From: Ciborinia camelliae
Lineage: Eukaryota > Ascomycota > Leotiomycetes > Helotiales > Sclerotiniaceae
DNA length: 64,000 nucleotides
Reading direction: 5' to 3'
Assembly: GCA_025890175.1 (NCBI GenBank)
Contig: JANPYM010000013.1
Coordinates: 1,380,777-1,444,776, forward strand
The notes below the pieces were generated by a model. The model was not told the origin of the DNA. It saw only the letters and a program-made list of their open reading frames with translations, and did not search any database. Numbering within the stretch: the stretch's first letter is position 1; every line of letters starts with the position of its first letter. The translations under genes and the position numbers were made by a program. This document shows positions 1 through 12,563 of this stretch, in pieces.

Positions 1-2192
1 GGACCAAAGATCAAAGGGTATGAATTATAGTAACAGAGAAGATCTCCAGGAAAGAATTGGAGTTGCTATTTATCTCGTAACACGCATTTAGGCCCTGAGT
101 GGATAATAGTATTGAGAATGGGCTGGCCCAAATTCCAATTAAGGAGAGTATTCAATGTCCACCAGAGACTTGCCCCATGAATTTTAACCTTGAAGAATTC
201 ATTATGGTTTCATGTGAGTTATCTCACAAAGACTCTGATGATTGAGTTTGTTATCATTTATTGAATTCATGAGTTATGGTCTGACCTTCTTCGAGACAAC
301 AAGAGCTATGTATATCAAACAAAGAAGCCTTCTCTGATCTGAAAATTCAAGACTGTTCTTTTATTCACATGTATGAAGTCAAGAGTGGGATGTACATGAT
401 TTCTTTCATGGCTTTTGATTTACTTGAGGTAATGATTAAGCTCCAGTGTATTTTTCTTAGATCAACTCATCTCAGATTGATTCGGTGTATATAGGCATTT
501 AAAGCAATAGGCATTATGGATTTAGAAGTATGTTTCGCCAATTGATGTACCTTTTTGATATACAGAGCATAAAGGAGATTCTTTGAAGTGGGACAATAGA
601 TAATGGAAAGTATGAGGCAGAGAAAACTTATGATAAAAGGTCTACAGGAAGACTTGCCTGCAGATGGTAATTTGTACTTAATAGTTGGATATACACACGA
701 CTATAGTTGGATTGAGAATAGAAGTTTCAGGGTAGAGTAATATGACAAACTAATGGAACAATGATATCTCATCTGTAGAAGCTGGAAGGAATGAAGCTTC
801 TTGTGTGCCTTTAGTTGTAGCTTCCGGAGCATACTTTCTGGGTCAAACTGAATACAATTGACGGAACCATTTGATAGGTATGTATAAAGTTGCAATTGCG
901 TTTAATTTCACTGTTGAAGAACAAGAAGGTTCTCTTGTATGATGGGGCTGGAAGCTTTGAGTAAGTCTTCTCAGGTTACAGTAGAACTGGATATATGATG
1001 ATAGTTACTTGCTCTTCAGAATTGAGATCATATCATCAGTGTAAAATTGGACAGAAGAAGCTTATCGTATGTGTATGACTACAGCTGTAATGATATTTCA
1101 ATAGATTGGTATAAATTAAAATAGTTTCAATCAACAGGCTGGAAACTTTGATGGGCATATTCTCTAGTCATGGTTTAACTGCATAAATGTACGCAGCTAC
1201 TTGGCTTGGATATTTGCAAGTATACTGTAAATAAAATGCCAGATCAAGAAATTTATTCTCTATATATATTTACGGAGGTAATATTATCTCCTCTAATTGT
1301 TCTGGATTAATGAAGCTTCATCGAATGAATGTATTGAGACTTCTGTGCCATGCTTGCAAGCAGTTTATGGTAGGATGGGATGGATATAGAGAGCTACATA
1401 TTTTTGAGATTGATAGTATAGGTAACCTCAAACAGTGGCAGGATAGAAGTATCGATGTTATACTTGTTTCTGAAAACTCAAGAATATCCTCTATCGATGT
1501 GGAAAGGGATATAGTGAGCCTCATGCATGCATAATTGAAGTTATTTATGTATCTAGTAGGATATTGATTGTTCATTTTCATTGACAGTTCTGAGAGTTCT
1601 GCCCTGGTTGGTGTGACATAGAATGAAAACCAAATATACCTGGCTCTGGAGCTTCGAGTATCTACTCAAAGTGTGTCAAAGCAACATGAAAATATTCTTT
1701 GCTTGTACCTTCAACTTACCTGTATCTCCCCTGACACCGATTGACAGTGGTAGCCATTCTACACTACTGAGAAGAGCCTCAAAGGCCCTTTCAAAGTTTA
1801 TTGTCCCTTCTGAAGGATCTGAGATTTCATCTTTCATCTACAAAAATAACTTCACTTAAAATGTCCTTCATCCATTGCATATTCCTTCGCCCCATTCAAT
1901 ATTCACAAAACTGTTTATGATTGATGAGAATAGATCTTCTGGGTCTTTAATGGATGTCCAATTGGTTCAATTAAAGTATTAAAATTGATAAGACCCTAGG
2001 ATTGACTGAATTTTCAGTCACCTTCAAGTTTCCTATAGTCTATGCCTCAGCTACAACCTCGAGGATCAGAGAAGTGAACTTCCACTAGTGGACCCTAAGC
2101 TTATAAACTTCATCTTCAACTTTCTTTTCTCAATTTCTTCACAAAAACAACCACCAGATAGGATGTTTCCCATCATGGTTTCCCCCCTCATC
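1..2192. other. AT-rich intergenic region
   Basis: No convincing gene. Both strands hold only short open frames without recognisable motifs or splice-joined continuation. The last 100 bases are probably the 5' leader of the SH3 gene; in-frame ATGs also occur at 2088, 2163 and 2175. Confidence 0.6.
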
Positions 2193-4231
2193 ATGGCTCC
2201 CAAGTCAGCCAAAGAGAAGAAGATTACCCGAGGATGGAGAAGACTTTCGAGTGAATCGTCTTCTACCAATAAATTGGTTAGCGAGAAAAATTCAGATTCC
2301 ATTAATTTAAAACGCACATCTACGGTCAGTTTTGGTGGAAAAAAAAGCCCCATCCAACAAGACCAAAGGCGCGCAAGCGTACAACTGGAGCCAATTGTTG
2401 AGAAAATGAATTCTGTGGGAGAGGAAAGCGCCAGTGAACTTGGTGGCCTCGGTGGACTTGGAATCAAGTTCTATGATCACCTTGGAAACAAAGTTTCAAC
2501 ACAGGAAATGATGGCACCTCGAGTACCAAGTACTCAATCCCCTCGAGTACCTGGTACTCAGAAGCCTACATCGCCGCTTCCAAAGGGTATGTATCTCATT
2601 CACTTCCTTACATAGCTTTGTTTCCCCATTTTACAGCCGAAGATTTACTTGATAGGCAATTACTGACTTGCCGATCTTACAGATCCGCCTGTAGCCGCAC
2701 GAACGCCTTTGGTAATTCGTGAATCATTTACCCGGAACTTCACCTTTCCTGGAACTCCAGAAGCCATTGTTGATGGAGAAAAGTTGCTCGGCGACCTTCT
2801 CGAGCAAACCCTTCGCGAGCAATCGGACGCTCTTTGTCCAAGCCCAACGAGTAGCAGAAAGAACTCTATTCGTATCCACACACCAAAGAGCAACCGCCAA
2901 GTATCTGCCGCTAAACCAATTGTTATTTCGGGCGCTTTTGGATTCCGAAACCATACCTCACCACTGAGTGTACCTTCCTCACCTGCGCTCGCATATACAC
3001 CAACTCGAGGCCCAAAATTTGGAGTTACTGCAGCACATTCTCGAATTTTGAGTCTGCGAGCACTGAATACGGAATCTGAAGTCGATTATTTTAACTTTAA
3101 ATCTAAAACCAGCGAGGAAAATAGCGGTTTCACTCCCGAGGCACTAAAAGACACTGGGTCCGCACTAAACTCTAAGCTTTACCGAATTCCAACATCCCCT
3201 ACAATCGCCAAGCGTACTTCTCGGTCTAAGCCACAACGTGGTGAACTCTACTTCTTCGAACACGAGCGAGAAAAGATTGAACAACTCGTTGCACAGAGCA
3301 AAAACAGAAGTTGTTCAAATCATCAAAATTGTACCGACTGTATCGAAAAGGAATACGCATACTACGAGAACAAAATCATGTCTACTTCAATGCCCCCAGA
3401 ACGCCGCCAACAGATTATGAAGGCCAATCGATCTATTCGCAATATCAAGAATGTAAGGCGAACTCTTTATCTTGGTCTCTAATCTATACTGACGATTCAC
3501 AGGAACTTGAAAACCTTCTCGAAGACGAGCTCATTACCTACGAAGTGTATGAGCTTATGATCAGCAAACTGCCATCCGAGAACAGCTTAAATTCGACATC
3601 CTCTCCCGCTCCTCGTTCCAACGTTGTCTCCCCAGCACCAGTCGTTCCAGTTGCAGCATTCTCACAATTGAATGTCAACAATGATAATCCTCCACCCTCA
3701 TACCAGTCTACCCCAAATCTTCCTCCTCGCGGACCAACTCAACCACCTGCTCGACCAGAGATCGGACGCGCGACTGCTCTTTACCGTTACACTGAACCTG
3801 AAGATTGCAACTTCGATGTTGGCGACATCATTATTATCTTTGAGTACATGAATGACGATTGGTGGATGGGCAAGAATGAAAAGACTGGAAAGGAGGGTGT
3901 ATTCCCATCAAACTATGTTCAAAAGCACACCGCCCAACCTGCACCTCAGCATAGCTATTACGGTAATGAGAAGGCCACCCACTCCCCATACGCCCCCCAA
4001 CAACAAGCCTACTCCCCATACGCTCCCCAACAACAAGGACCTCCTCCACCTGGACCAAGCAATCCTTACAATAGCTCTGTTCCTCCAATGGCCGTCGCAG
4101 AACAACCTACTGAAGACAAGCCCAGCAAGGGAGGAGAGATGGGAAAGAAGTTTGGCAAGAAATTGGGTAACGCTGCTATCTTTGGTGCTGGAGCAACAAT
4201 TGGTGGCAACATCGTCAACTCCATCTTCTAA
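2193..4231 (+). CDS. SH3-domain protein of the Lsb1/Pin3 type with long N-terminal extension
   Basis: Three exons, introns 2587-2682 and 3453-3502, about 630 residues. The C-terminal part matches the fungal Lsb1/Pin3 layout: a short N-terminal helix region (KANRSIRNIKN, then ELENLLEDELIT), a proline-rich linker with a PPSY motif (PPxY, known in this family to bind the ubiquitin ligase Rsp5), one SH3 domain at about residues 478-532 (ALYRY, DDWWMG, GVFPSNYV), a QQ/P-rich stretch and a conserved Gly-rich tail ending IVNSIF. Family members act at cortical actin and endocytic sites through the Arp2/3 activator Las17. About 360 Ser/Pro/Arg-rich residues precede the usual family start at 3378 in one open frame. 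Either this is a real extension, or an upstream gene has been run into it. ATG 2193 was chosen for its A at -3 and G at +4. Confidence 0.78.
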
Positions 4232-4913
4232 ACCTCGAATCATCGAATCCTCCCCGAACTCACAACAATCTGCTTCTTTCTGTTTCATTAAATTTTCTTT
4301 GGCGTCAATCGAATAATTACGATGATAATCATTGATGGTAATTTTTCGAGTTCTTTACAGATGGCTTCACTTTCCTGGATTACCATTTTCGAGTTGGGAG
4401 TTTTCTTTGCATACAGCATCCATGATTTCAGTGTTTGCTATTCTCGTATTTCATATGCTCGGAGTTCTGGCATGAATTAAACCATTTTCTGTATTGGCGG
4501 TTTCTGCACGATCTATGGAGTGGTTTTTCTCAAGGATTGTATTTGGGATTCACATGCAGATTACTTCGCGATTGTACTTAGAGATACCTGATCATTACCT
4601 ACTTAATACTGAATAATAAAATCAATCTTTCTTGTTGCTGATACATATCCATATGCCATGATGTGAACATCTCGACAACTTCCTCTCCAAGCCAGCCCGC
4701 CCCATCACGTGTAGATAGTGGATGTCGGCATTACGAAATCGCCTTTTGAGTTATCGACGTCACTGTCGCCATTGCCCCGCATTACATAAACGCCTTTGTT
4801 TTCAATCTCCCACCCATTCCCACTTCCCCCTCTTCTTCTTTCTCAGACCCACAAGCAATTGTAAAATCAACAATAGCATTACAAAACCTCCATTTCTTCA
4901 AATTTGTTTCACA

Positions 4914-5921
4914 ATGGAAGCCCAACATGGACACAGCGCAGCTTGCTGCAACATCCCACCTATTGTATCCAAGGGATATGAAATCAAGGGAAGATATGAG
5001 ACTATTGGTGGCCTGAAGACGTGTAAGTATCTCAATTGAGTGCATCTTCGAATATTCATTACTCTAGCATTTGATGTCTCTTCTTCTCCCCCTCAACTTC
5101 AGCTAACCCCCCTCTAGATGTCACCGGCCCCGCAGACGCAACCAAAGCCATCTTTTTCATTTTTGACATCTTCGGCTACTTCCCCCAAACGCTTCAAGGC
5201 GCAGATATCCTCGCTAATTCCGATGAACACAACAAATATCTCGTCTTTATGCCCGATCTTTTCGAGGGAAAGCCGGCCGATATTAGCTGGTATCCTCCTG
5301 ATAATGAGGATAAACGAATGAAGTTGGGCAATTTCTTTAAGACGACGGGATTGCCACCAAAGGGTGCGGGTAGAGTCCCAGATTTGGTGAAGGCGATGGA
5401 GGAGAAGTACCCGGCGATTGAGAAGTGGGGTATCCTCGGGGTAAGCTATTATTTAATATGGAGGGCATTAGATTCCATCGAACGTCTGCGGATTGAAGGG
5501 GTTTGGCTAATGTGCCTATTAAATAGTTCTGCTGGGGCGGTAAAATCGTTTCCCTTACTACCTCTGCTTCCTCGAATCCTTTCGTGGTAGCTGCTGAGTG
5601 TCACCCCGCCATGGTCGATTCAAATGATGCAAATAACATCAAAATTCCGCTCATCATGCTACCATCGAAAGACGAGGATGTGGAGGAGGTGAAGAAGTTT
5701 GAGGCCAATCTTACGGGCGAGAAACATGTTGAGACTTTTAAGGACCAAATCCATGGGTATGTTTCTTTTACTACTCTGTTTCGTGAAGCTCATGCTAATA
5801 TTATCACTTTGAAAATAGATGGATGGCTGCACGATCGGATCTGGAGAACGAGAGGGTTAAGAGCGAGTATGAGAGGGGTTATAAGACAGTCCTTCAATTT
5901 TTCGGGAAACACTTGAAGTAG
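4914..5921 (+). CDS. Dienelactone hydrolase family protein
   Basis: Four exons (introns 5023-5117, 5441-5526, 5757-5818) give 254 residues, the normal size for the family. It is an alpha/beta hydrolase with a Cys-Asp-His triad: the nucleophile elbow GFCWGGK is formed across the second intron, the acid is probably the Asp in PSKDED, and the histidine lies in QIHGW near the C-terminus. The family hydrolyses dienelactones and related carboxylic esters in aromatic-compound breakdown, but most fungal members have no assigned substrate. No signal peptide is seen, so it is probably cytosolic. The 5' leader is CT-rich, typical of expressed fungal genes. Family call is firm; substrate unknown. Confidence 0.92.
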
Positions 5922-6402
5922 AAGCTTTTTTGGATAATTCTTTTTGGGTGGGTGATGGTTTGAGGAAGTTTGCTGAGGTTGTGTAGGATCAAAAATGGCG
6001 GCGCAAGACTTTGATAGGAGTCCGGTGGCTATCTGTTCATCATGAATTTTGCTGCTTGCAACATACAGGTATCATGGAATATGTCAACTTTCTCGAGACA
6101 CGCAGTTGACACCAGATCAGGCTGCGAAGCTCATTGTCAAAATACCTGTCAACGTTAAGCTTAGGAGAGTTTTCATTCATTACATCCATCTGCCATTCAA
6201 AATTCCCCTGGCTTTGCATGCATTGATAGTGCAGAGATAGTAGAATCCGTTTCAAAGTCATTGATATGAATTATGGGTCTCCATTTTTATGGCTATGATC
6301 AATTATTCCCCCAATTCTTTATAACAACGTCCCTAATAAATCCCCACCACTCTTCACACCCCGTCCCTCCCCCCCCCCCTCCCAAACTTTCCGCCAAATC
6401 AC
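5922..6402. other. Intergenic region between convergent genes
   Basis: This is the 3' side of both the hydrolase (+) and the Dabb gene (-). It holds a C-rich run at about 6367-6381. No further gene is supported. Confidence 0.6.
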
Positions 6403-6790
6403 CTAAGCAACAACACTCGGCTCATAAAAAACACAACAAATCCCCTCCACTCCCAAAGTCTTCGCCTCGGCCTTGAATTTTTGATGTGCTTCACATTTGT
6501 CTTCATAATATTTCATATCTTCCAGATTGCGAAATTCGGTCTTTGCGACGATGGAATAGCCTTGGGTGCGTGGGTCATCGGCTTGCGATTCACCTGCGTG
6601 GAGGGAGAGGATGTAGGGGGCGGCGTCCTGGGGAGAGAAGTGTTAGTTCGGTGGTGGCAAAAAGGGGAGGAAGAGAGGTAAGAGCTACCTTGACGGCGGT
6701 TTTGGATAGGATTTCGTAGTTTTTGAGCATGGTGTCTCGGGAGGCTTGGGAGGGCACCTTGAACATTGTTATGCGGATTATTCCTGTCAT
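6403..6790 (-). CDS. Stress-responsive A/B barrel (Dabb) domain protein
   Basis: Two exons split by a 61-bp intron (6628-6688, donor GTAGCT) give 108 residues, the usual size of a single Dabb domain. The start MTGIIRITMFKVP, the central KTAVKDAAPYILSLHAGE and the C-terminal block with MKYYEDKCEAHQKFK fit the ferredoxin-like dimeric barrel fold of this family (PF07876 type). Members are small cytosolic proteins induced by stress, and some relatives are enzymes acting on small aromatic or polyketide substrates. The sequence shows no catalytic signature, so no reaction is assigned. It faces the dienelactone hydrolase tail to tail. Confidence 0.85.
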
Positions 6791-7865
6791 TGTTGCTGTT
6801 TGAGATGTGAGATTCTTGATATGATTGATTGATTGATTGAATGCAAGTATGCAAGTATGATGTGATCAGATTCGTGAAGGGAATGGATTGAAAAGGTTGT
6901 GATTCTGAGAAGTGTTTGACTGGAGATTCTTCAAGGTATGGTATGGATGGATGTTATGAAGGGGTCGGGAGTAATGTGCTATTTATGTTGCTTTGAGACA
7001 TCACATCAATTGGGAGAATGGTTAGTTACGGCTTCAGATTACGGGCAACCACACTTCTGATCGGATTCTCTTTGTGCATTGATTATTATCATTGAAATGA
7101 CAAGTCAAGCCTTGAATTCAATATCAGTTAATCAATGATGATGCGAATTCGTCATGGTATCAGAGCAAATCGGAGTGATTGGTGGGGCGGGAAATGGAGC
7201 TTGTTCAGCTAGACTTCCCGTGGGTGCTTCCGTGAGGGGAGGGGCCGAGAGAGGGGTTTGTGGGGACGGAAATTATTCCGTTGCGGGATGGGTTTGGAGA
7301 ACTTGGAATTTTTGATGGAGTCGGCCGTATGAAGATATATCTGTGGTTGGTTTGGTCTGTATAGTCAATTTTTGGGAAGAGGTAGAAGGGACATTCGAAG
7401 TGAATAAATTCTCGAATGTCCACGGGTGGTGTAAAACACCCTAAACCTACTCTCAGCCAACAATTACAGGGCTTCTGGGGCAAGCTTATGCTGATTGATT
7501 GAACGCCTCGGTCGTGTCAGAATCAATTTCCCGAGGTCTGACTTTCAATGAATAGATCTTCATGAAAATGGCATTTATTGGTCAAACATATCCATAGAAC
7601 ATGCAAGTTCCCGTAGAGCAAAGCTGTCTACACGTCGTTTAGGCTACGATTGTGGACCAACCAGAAGCCTCCAAGGCTTCAGAAGATTGCTTGCCTGCCT
7701 TGTCACACGTATGATCGAGAGGTATCCGGCAATAAGATATAAAAGTTGTTGCTTATATACGTTTGATTGTTGGACTTCACGATTTGTCAACATTCATACC
7801 TACCTAGTATTACCAGGCCTGCTTTGCTTCCCGAGTTCTATCTCAGTGGAAATTGACCTATAAAT
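6791..7865. other. Divergent intergenic region
   Basis: This separates the divergently transcribed Dabb (-) and BTB (+) genes and presumably holds both promoters. A TGAT-type short repeat lies at 6822-6840. No coding signal was found. Confidence 0.55.
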
Positions 7866-8835
7866 ATGACGGATGCTCTGGATGCGATTCGAGCCTTGTA
7901 TGACACAGGCAAATATGCGGACATGAAAATACGCTGCGAGGACAAAGTGTTCGATGTCCATCGCGCCGTGGTGTGTATGCGATCACCAGTGATTGCTGTA
8001 GCTATGGATCATAGTCGTTGGGTATGTAATTCCAAACCCAAGGAAGATGTGCATGCATATCCTTATGAAACGCTAGGAAGAGGCTGCAATTGGGGAATTT
8101 GATATGAGAGAGGATGAGCTGCCGATTGTGGAGGCGATGATTCATTATCTGTATCATGGAACTTATGATGATCAAGTGGTCTTGGGCCATGAACCGTCGG
8201 ATGATGGTTCGCAGCTTGGGATTGAAAATGCTGGGTTGCCGCCGAGTCCGCCCACACCGGAACCAGATGTGATAATCGAGTCGATACCAACTCCAGTACA
8301 TGCGATGTTCGACGTGTCTCCAACTCTACCTCCATTTGGATCAGGCAATGGGGTATGGGGATCTTTGGGTCATCGCCAAGAAGCTCGATACGTATTATTA
8401 GAAGGAACCCAACCAGAAGTTCATCCCGAACCCGAGCAAGTGGTCTCAACTCCTTCATCCTTGCTCTTCAACGCCAAAGTATACATCATCGCCGATAAAT
8501 ACATGATTCCAGCCTTGAAAGATCTAGCAAACGAGAAATGTGCGAGAAGCGTGGAGGCACACTGGAATACCCCGGAGTTTTCTGAAGTTGCGGAATTACT
8601 CTGGGAGAACACTGCGGAGTCTGATAAGTTGTTGAGGGATGCCGTTGTCACGGCTGCTGCTACTCATAGTGATGGTCTACTTGATCGTGGAGAATTCGTG
8701 GCGTTCATGTCTACACATGGTGACTTTGCGGTGGAGGTCATGAAGAAAGCGAGGGGTTTGCCTGCCAGTGATAGGGATTTGCCTGTCTTTGGGGCAAAAA
8801 AGGGTAAGAAGGGTAAACGATATGCTGGGATTTAG
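7866..8835 (+). CDS. BTB/POZ domain protein
   Basis: Two exons with a 55-bp intron (8022-8076, GTATGT..CTAG) encode 304 residues. The N-terminal 75 residues form a BTB/POZ fold: DMKIRCEDKVFDVHRAVVC is the classic D-hxVH-x-xVL region, and the block after the intron (MREDELPIVEAMIHYLYHG) is the usual hinge helix. A proline-rich insert follows, then a helical C-terminal half (IIADKYMIPALKDLA). BTB proteins dimerise, and many act as substrate adaptors of Cul3 ubiquitin ligases. This is a common expanded class of short fungal BTB proteins without partner domains, so its target is unknown. The basic tail KKGKKGKRY may be a nuclear signal. Confidence 0.9.
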
Positions 8836-8963
8836 AAGATGGGTTGTTTGTAACTCTTTACACAAGCGAAAAGGGTGATCGATGTTAATATTTTTAAAGA
8901 CAGTATTCCAACTCAATTCGAACAAAATGTCATAAATATTTCAATTCAGTCTAAATATTAAGT

Positions 8964-11506
8964 TTAATCGAAGTTTTGCACCCACGCACGCTCTGCCGGA
9001 ATGCTCGGCGACGGGTCATGCCTGTCCTCCCACAGCCTAATGGAATCATGACGCCCTGAGAACCACCAGGCAACACGCTGCAATAATTATGAGTAAATGA
9101 ATTTATCGTTGTTGGTGCTGGGTAAACTTACAGTTCCAATGTTATATACTTGAAATTCGATATCCAAACTTGATTTTGCTTCGAGCTCTGGAGCATCACG
9201 GTCCGAGAAAAAGATATCTTCTACAACCGTGCGTGATTTCGATGTTTTAAAGGCAATCGCGGATGATGAATTTTTCGTGTAGTCATATATGGATGTGTGC
9301 TCCGAAACTTTGGGGCCATACCACTGTCCCAGAACAACTGGAGAAACCCCTTGATCCAAATAATGTATCAATATACCTACGCAACGGCTGCCCATACGAC
9401 ACATAGTTACAGTTTTCAAATTGTGAATTATTGCATCGTTGAGAAATAGATCTCTTCCAAGAAAGCCGATATGTGGTGGTGTTGGTTCGCAAGTCTCATT
9501 TCTGGGAAGTGGCGGTGTTGGTTCGCAAGTCTCATTTCTGGGAAGTGGCGATTCGCCATTAGGCACTTTCCTGTTGTCACCAATAATTCCTAGTCTGATG
9601 ATCTCTGGTGAGTTTTCGTAATAAAATCCGCTGATAGAACCAGTATGTTGCAAGAGAACCCAGACGTACATATCGTAGTTGTCTGGTCCAACGTATGGCC
9701 CAAAGGTGTGTTCCCGACCTGACGTCGTACATATCTAGAGAGGATAAGCAAAATTGAATTAAAATTCATAGGAAAGAACCTACCAATACGGAGGGTGTAG
9801 ATTGAACAGGAAGGCCCTCCTGTAGTCGTAACCAAACATCCTTAATACGTTCACCTGGGGCTAGTGGCACGTAAACAGCTATTTCACCTTGACTGCCTAC
9901 AAAGTGTGACCTCGTGGAAAACTGCAATTCAAGACCCACTATAAAGTGAGATAGAAAATACATTGTGAGCCCGGAGATATATTCTCCGCGATCAGTCAAT
10001 GAGATGAATCTGAAGAATCGCAACTCCGGAAGCCATCGTTGATACAACTGTTCAGGTTCATAAAGTGAGAACAATGCGGCATCGGCATCAAATGTCGCCG
10101 GAGGGTGATGTGGTTGATCCCACATCACCCGTATTCTGTGTGATTTATATGCATCTGCTAAATTTTCTATACATAATCCCTGAGGTCGTAAGTATTTGTA
10201 CTGAAAATAACAATCAGGAAAACCTACATTGTGAAAGCAGACCAAAATATCGGTGGTGAGCCTAATCGTCCCATACCAGACGCGGCTCGTTGTAGGGATT
10301 ACTCCAAGCCATCTAGATGTCCAACCAGAGCCCGAAAATCTGATGGAACAAATGCCATGCACACTAGAAACAATGTCGATGTCGGTTACTCTTTGTGATA
10401 TTCTGATTCCAGTGCTAGATGTCGCATGTCTTGTCAAGCCTCGAATGTATTTTGTGCCGTAAATGTTGATAGAGCTAGCTATAATATAATAGTCCGGTTC
10501 TATACTGAACTCCTGTGTAGTTGGCTGTGAAATATGCTGTGTCCAACGCGTGGTCTCCCCGGTCACCAACATAAACGCAGAATAAGCTGCATTGGAACCC
10601 ACATAACTCCAGATTTGAGATCGTAGTTCCAGTGGAAGTTTTGAAATTAGGAGTGGCTGGAATCTCGCGGAAGTATCCTCAATAGTTGAGAGTAAATTAT
10701 CGCAATCAATCTGTGGGTATAGTGGGCCATTCCATTCCGCAGGATTTGCCCAAGCTGTTGAAATCCTCAAATTTCTTGCCATCTGATATAAAAACTTTGC
10801 ACTACTATGCTTCGTTTTCCAGCGAAAAATCGAATAACACCAGTCATGAAAGCAATAAGCAAAAGTGTCTATATCGGCATCCAGGTCTGGCCGAATATCT
10901 AAAATAATTTTTCTAGATTTCGGCCGGCCAACCAAAGATACATTAACTGGTTGAGTGTCGAGTGTGACGACGTCTGTCATGACTGGATTCCTGTCGTCAT
11001 TCCAATGTAAACTCAGAACTATATTAAAATTCAGTATTTGCATGATGTCATTCATTAGACAGAAATTTACCTGCACGGATCTCTGATTGCCATTTCTCCT
11101 CTGGATTTTCAGAAAGCCATTCTCTGTATCGATGGAAATTCGGTTGGTTTATGAAGTAGAAGGGGAAAAATCGAGCTCTGCAGAGGATGCAGTATTCGTT
11201 CGCCTGCGCAGAAACAAGTCCTACAAATACTTCATCATGATCCTGTATCTCTTCACCATCGCTTTCTGCTTGATTCCCATCGAGCTCATCCGAGTCATCT
11301 TCTGTTTCATCTACCCCACTATCAGCTGCGTAAGTAATTTCATCGTCAGAGGCGACAGAGTGAGAAATCGCAATTTCACTACCATCGCGTGATTCTTCAG
11401 CCATTTCAATCGAACTTTGCGCAATCGGACTCTCAAAAGTATGGTCAACCTCTGACATTTCAGTTCCCAAATTCGACATCGTATTAGGGTCAGGAATATC
11501 CATCAA
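8964..11506 (-). CDS. Large F-box-like hypothetical protein
   Basis: Four exons (introns 9078-9131, 9735-9783, 11019-11070), all splicing in phase, give about 795 residues. The N-terminal 100 residues are very acidic (runs such as DETEDDSDELDG), followed by a Cys pair in YCILCRARFF. Near residue 270 lies the fungal F-box-like sequence LPLELRSQIWSYVG, the Skp1-binding motif in SCF ubiquitin ligases; a long unrecognised region follows that could hold substrate recognition. Exon 3 contains a perfect 36-bp tandem repeat giving PLPRNETCEPTP-type units twice. The last exon is short and ends WVQNFD. Similar large proteins are frequent and fast-evolving in filamentous ascomycetes; the precise role is unknown. 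Confidence 0.8.
9478..9549. repeat. Perfect 36-bp tandem repeat inside a coding exon
   Basis: Two identical 36-bp copies (9478-9513 and 9514-9549) lie in exon 3 of the F-box-like gene. The unit is a multiple of three, so it duplicates 12 residues (core RNETCEPTPP) without breaking the frame. Confidence 0.95.
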
Positions 11507-11759
11507 ATCATCTAGATGTTTTCATTGATGATTCTTCGATAGAATTTAATGAAAAGGATGTTGTTGTTCGCAGGGTAAATGATAGCGCGCGGTTATCTCA
11601 TGCCCTCCAGTAGCGCAATTTTTGGAAACTTTGCTACTGTCATTGGCAACGAGTCATTCGACATCAGTTATTCATTTGAAAGTAACCTGTTCAATCATTT
11701 ATGATTCATGTCATGCCTAGTGCTCTTGCCCAGTGAATGTCATTTAACTGGTCATATAA

Positions 11760-12563
11760 TCATATCTTATATGACGTGATCTCTTGAAGACGATCCTTTC
11801 CTCCGGTTTTAAGCATAGTTCTTCTATCTAAGTCATCCACACCAGGTACGTAATAGTACTTCTGTCCAGAACGAGATTTGTACAACCTTACAGCTCTACC
11901 ATCAATGCTGCTTTGCTTCCAGCTGTAGCGATCTGTACTGCACTCACGAGATCCGTCGTAAAAGTAAACATCTTGTCTACCAACTTCAACCCTAACACGG
12001 ATTGGCGCTAGTCGCAATGAGTCATTCTCATATCTTGGCTCTTGTCGAGGTGGTGGCGCTGCAGAATACTCACTTCCACGATCTTGTATTCGGCTGGAGC
12101 TGGAGCTCGGTGCATCATATCTCTGGTCTGATCTTTGCGATGAGCTGTTCTCGTATCTTTCCTTTGGTCGAGAAATTGGCACTGCTGGATACGCTCTCCC
12201 ACGATTGTGTCCTCGGCTGAAGCTGGAGCTCAGAGTACTGGACATTTGCTTTGATGACTTTGGAGGCCCCCAACTACCTTCATTCCGATAATTATCCCCA
12301 TATTCCGTGGCAGCTCTACTAGAAGCTGATTCGACTGGCCGCCGAGTGTACTCGTCGGCACGATTATAACTAGAAGACGACATCGGGGCGCTTTGATTAC
12401 TGTACTGTTCGGGTACGTCTCGTCGACCAAAGGTAATTGGTCCGCCCCGGCTGGAGCTCGTTGCAGTGGTCAAGCTAGATGGGCGATTATTAGAGGGTGC
12501 GGGGCGAGGGGGGTAAGGTGCGGCCCTGGTCACATCTCTTTGTATGCGACTGGGAGTGTTCAT
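11760..12563 (-). CDS. R/S-rich protein with conserved aromatic C-terminal segment
   Basis: A 267-residue frame. The first 180 residues are low-complexity, rich in Ser, Arg, Pro, Tyr and Gly (SSSSRIQDRGSEY-like units) and probably disordered. The C-terminal 80 residues look folded, with YSWKQSSIDGRAVRLYKSRS and QKYYYVPGVDDLD. A second, decayed copy of that segment lies about 1.8 kb upstream on the same strand. The ATG is immediately preceded by an in-frame TAG that could be the 3' splice site of a phase-0 intron (about 75 bp, GTAAGC..CTGCTTAG) coming from the broken gene directly upstream. It could therefore be the last exon of a larger protein rather than a gene of its own. No family is recognised. 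Confidence 0.6.
   Translation of the reverse strand: MNTPSRIQRDVTRAAPYPPRPAPSNNRPSSLTTATSSSRGGPITFGRRDVPEQYSNQSAPMSSSSYNRADEYTRRPVESASSRAATEYGDNYRNEGSWGPPKSSKQMSSTLSSSFSRGHNRGRAYPAVPISRPKERYENSSSQRSDQRYDAPSSSSSRIQDRGSEYSAAPPPRQEPRYENDSLRLAPIRVRVEVGRQDVYFYDGSRECSTDRYSWKQSSIDGRAVRLYKSRSGQKYYYVPGVDDLDRRTMLKTGGKDRLQEITSYKI

Noticed and set aside
1310..1581. Overlapping open frames on both strands
   Set aside because: Mirror-image frames of similar length in AT-rich DNA with no motif; likely chance.
6513..6854. Minus-strand 113-codon frame
   Set aside because: It overlaps the Dabb gene in another frame and lacks its conserved blocks, which splice correctly in the chosen frame.
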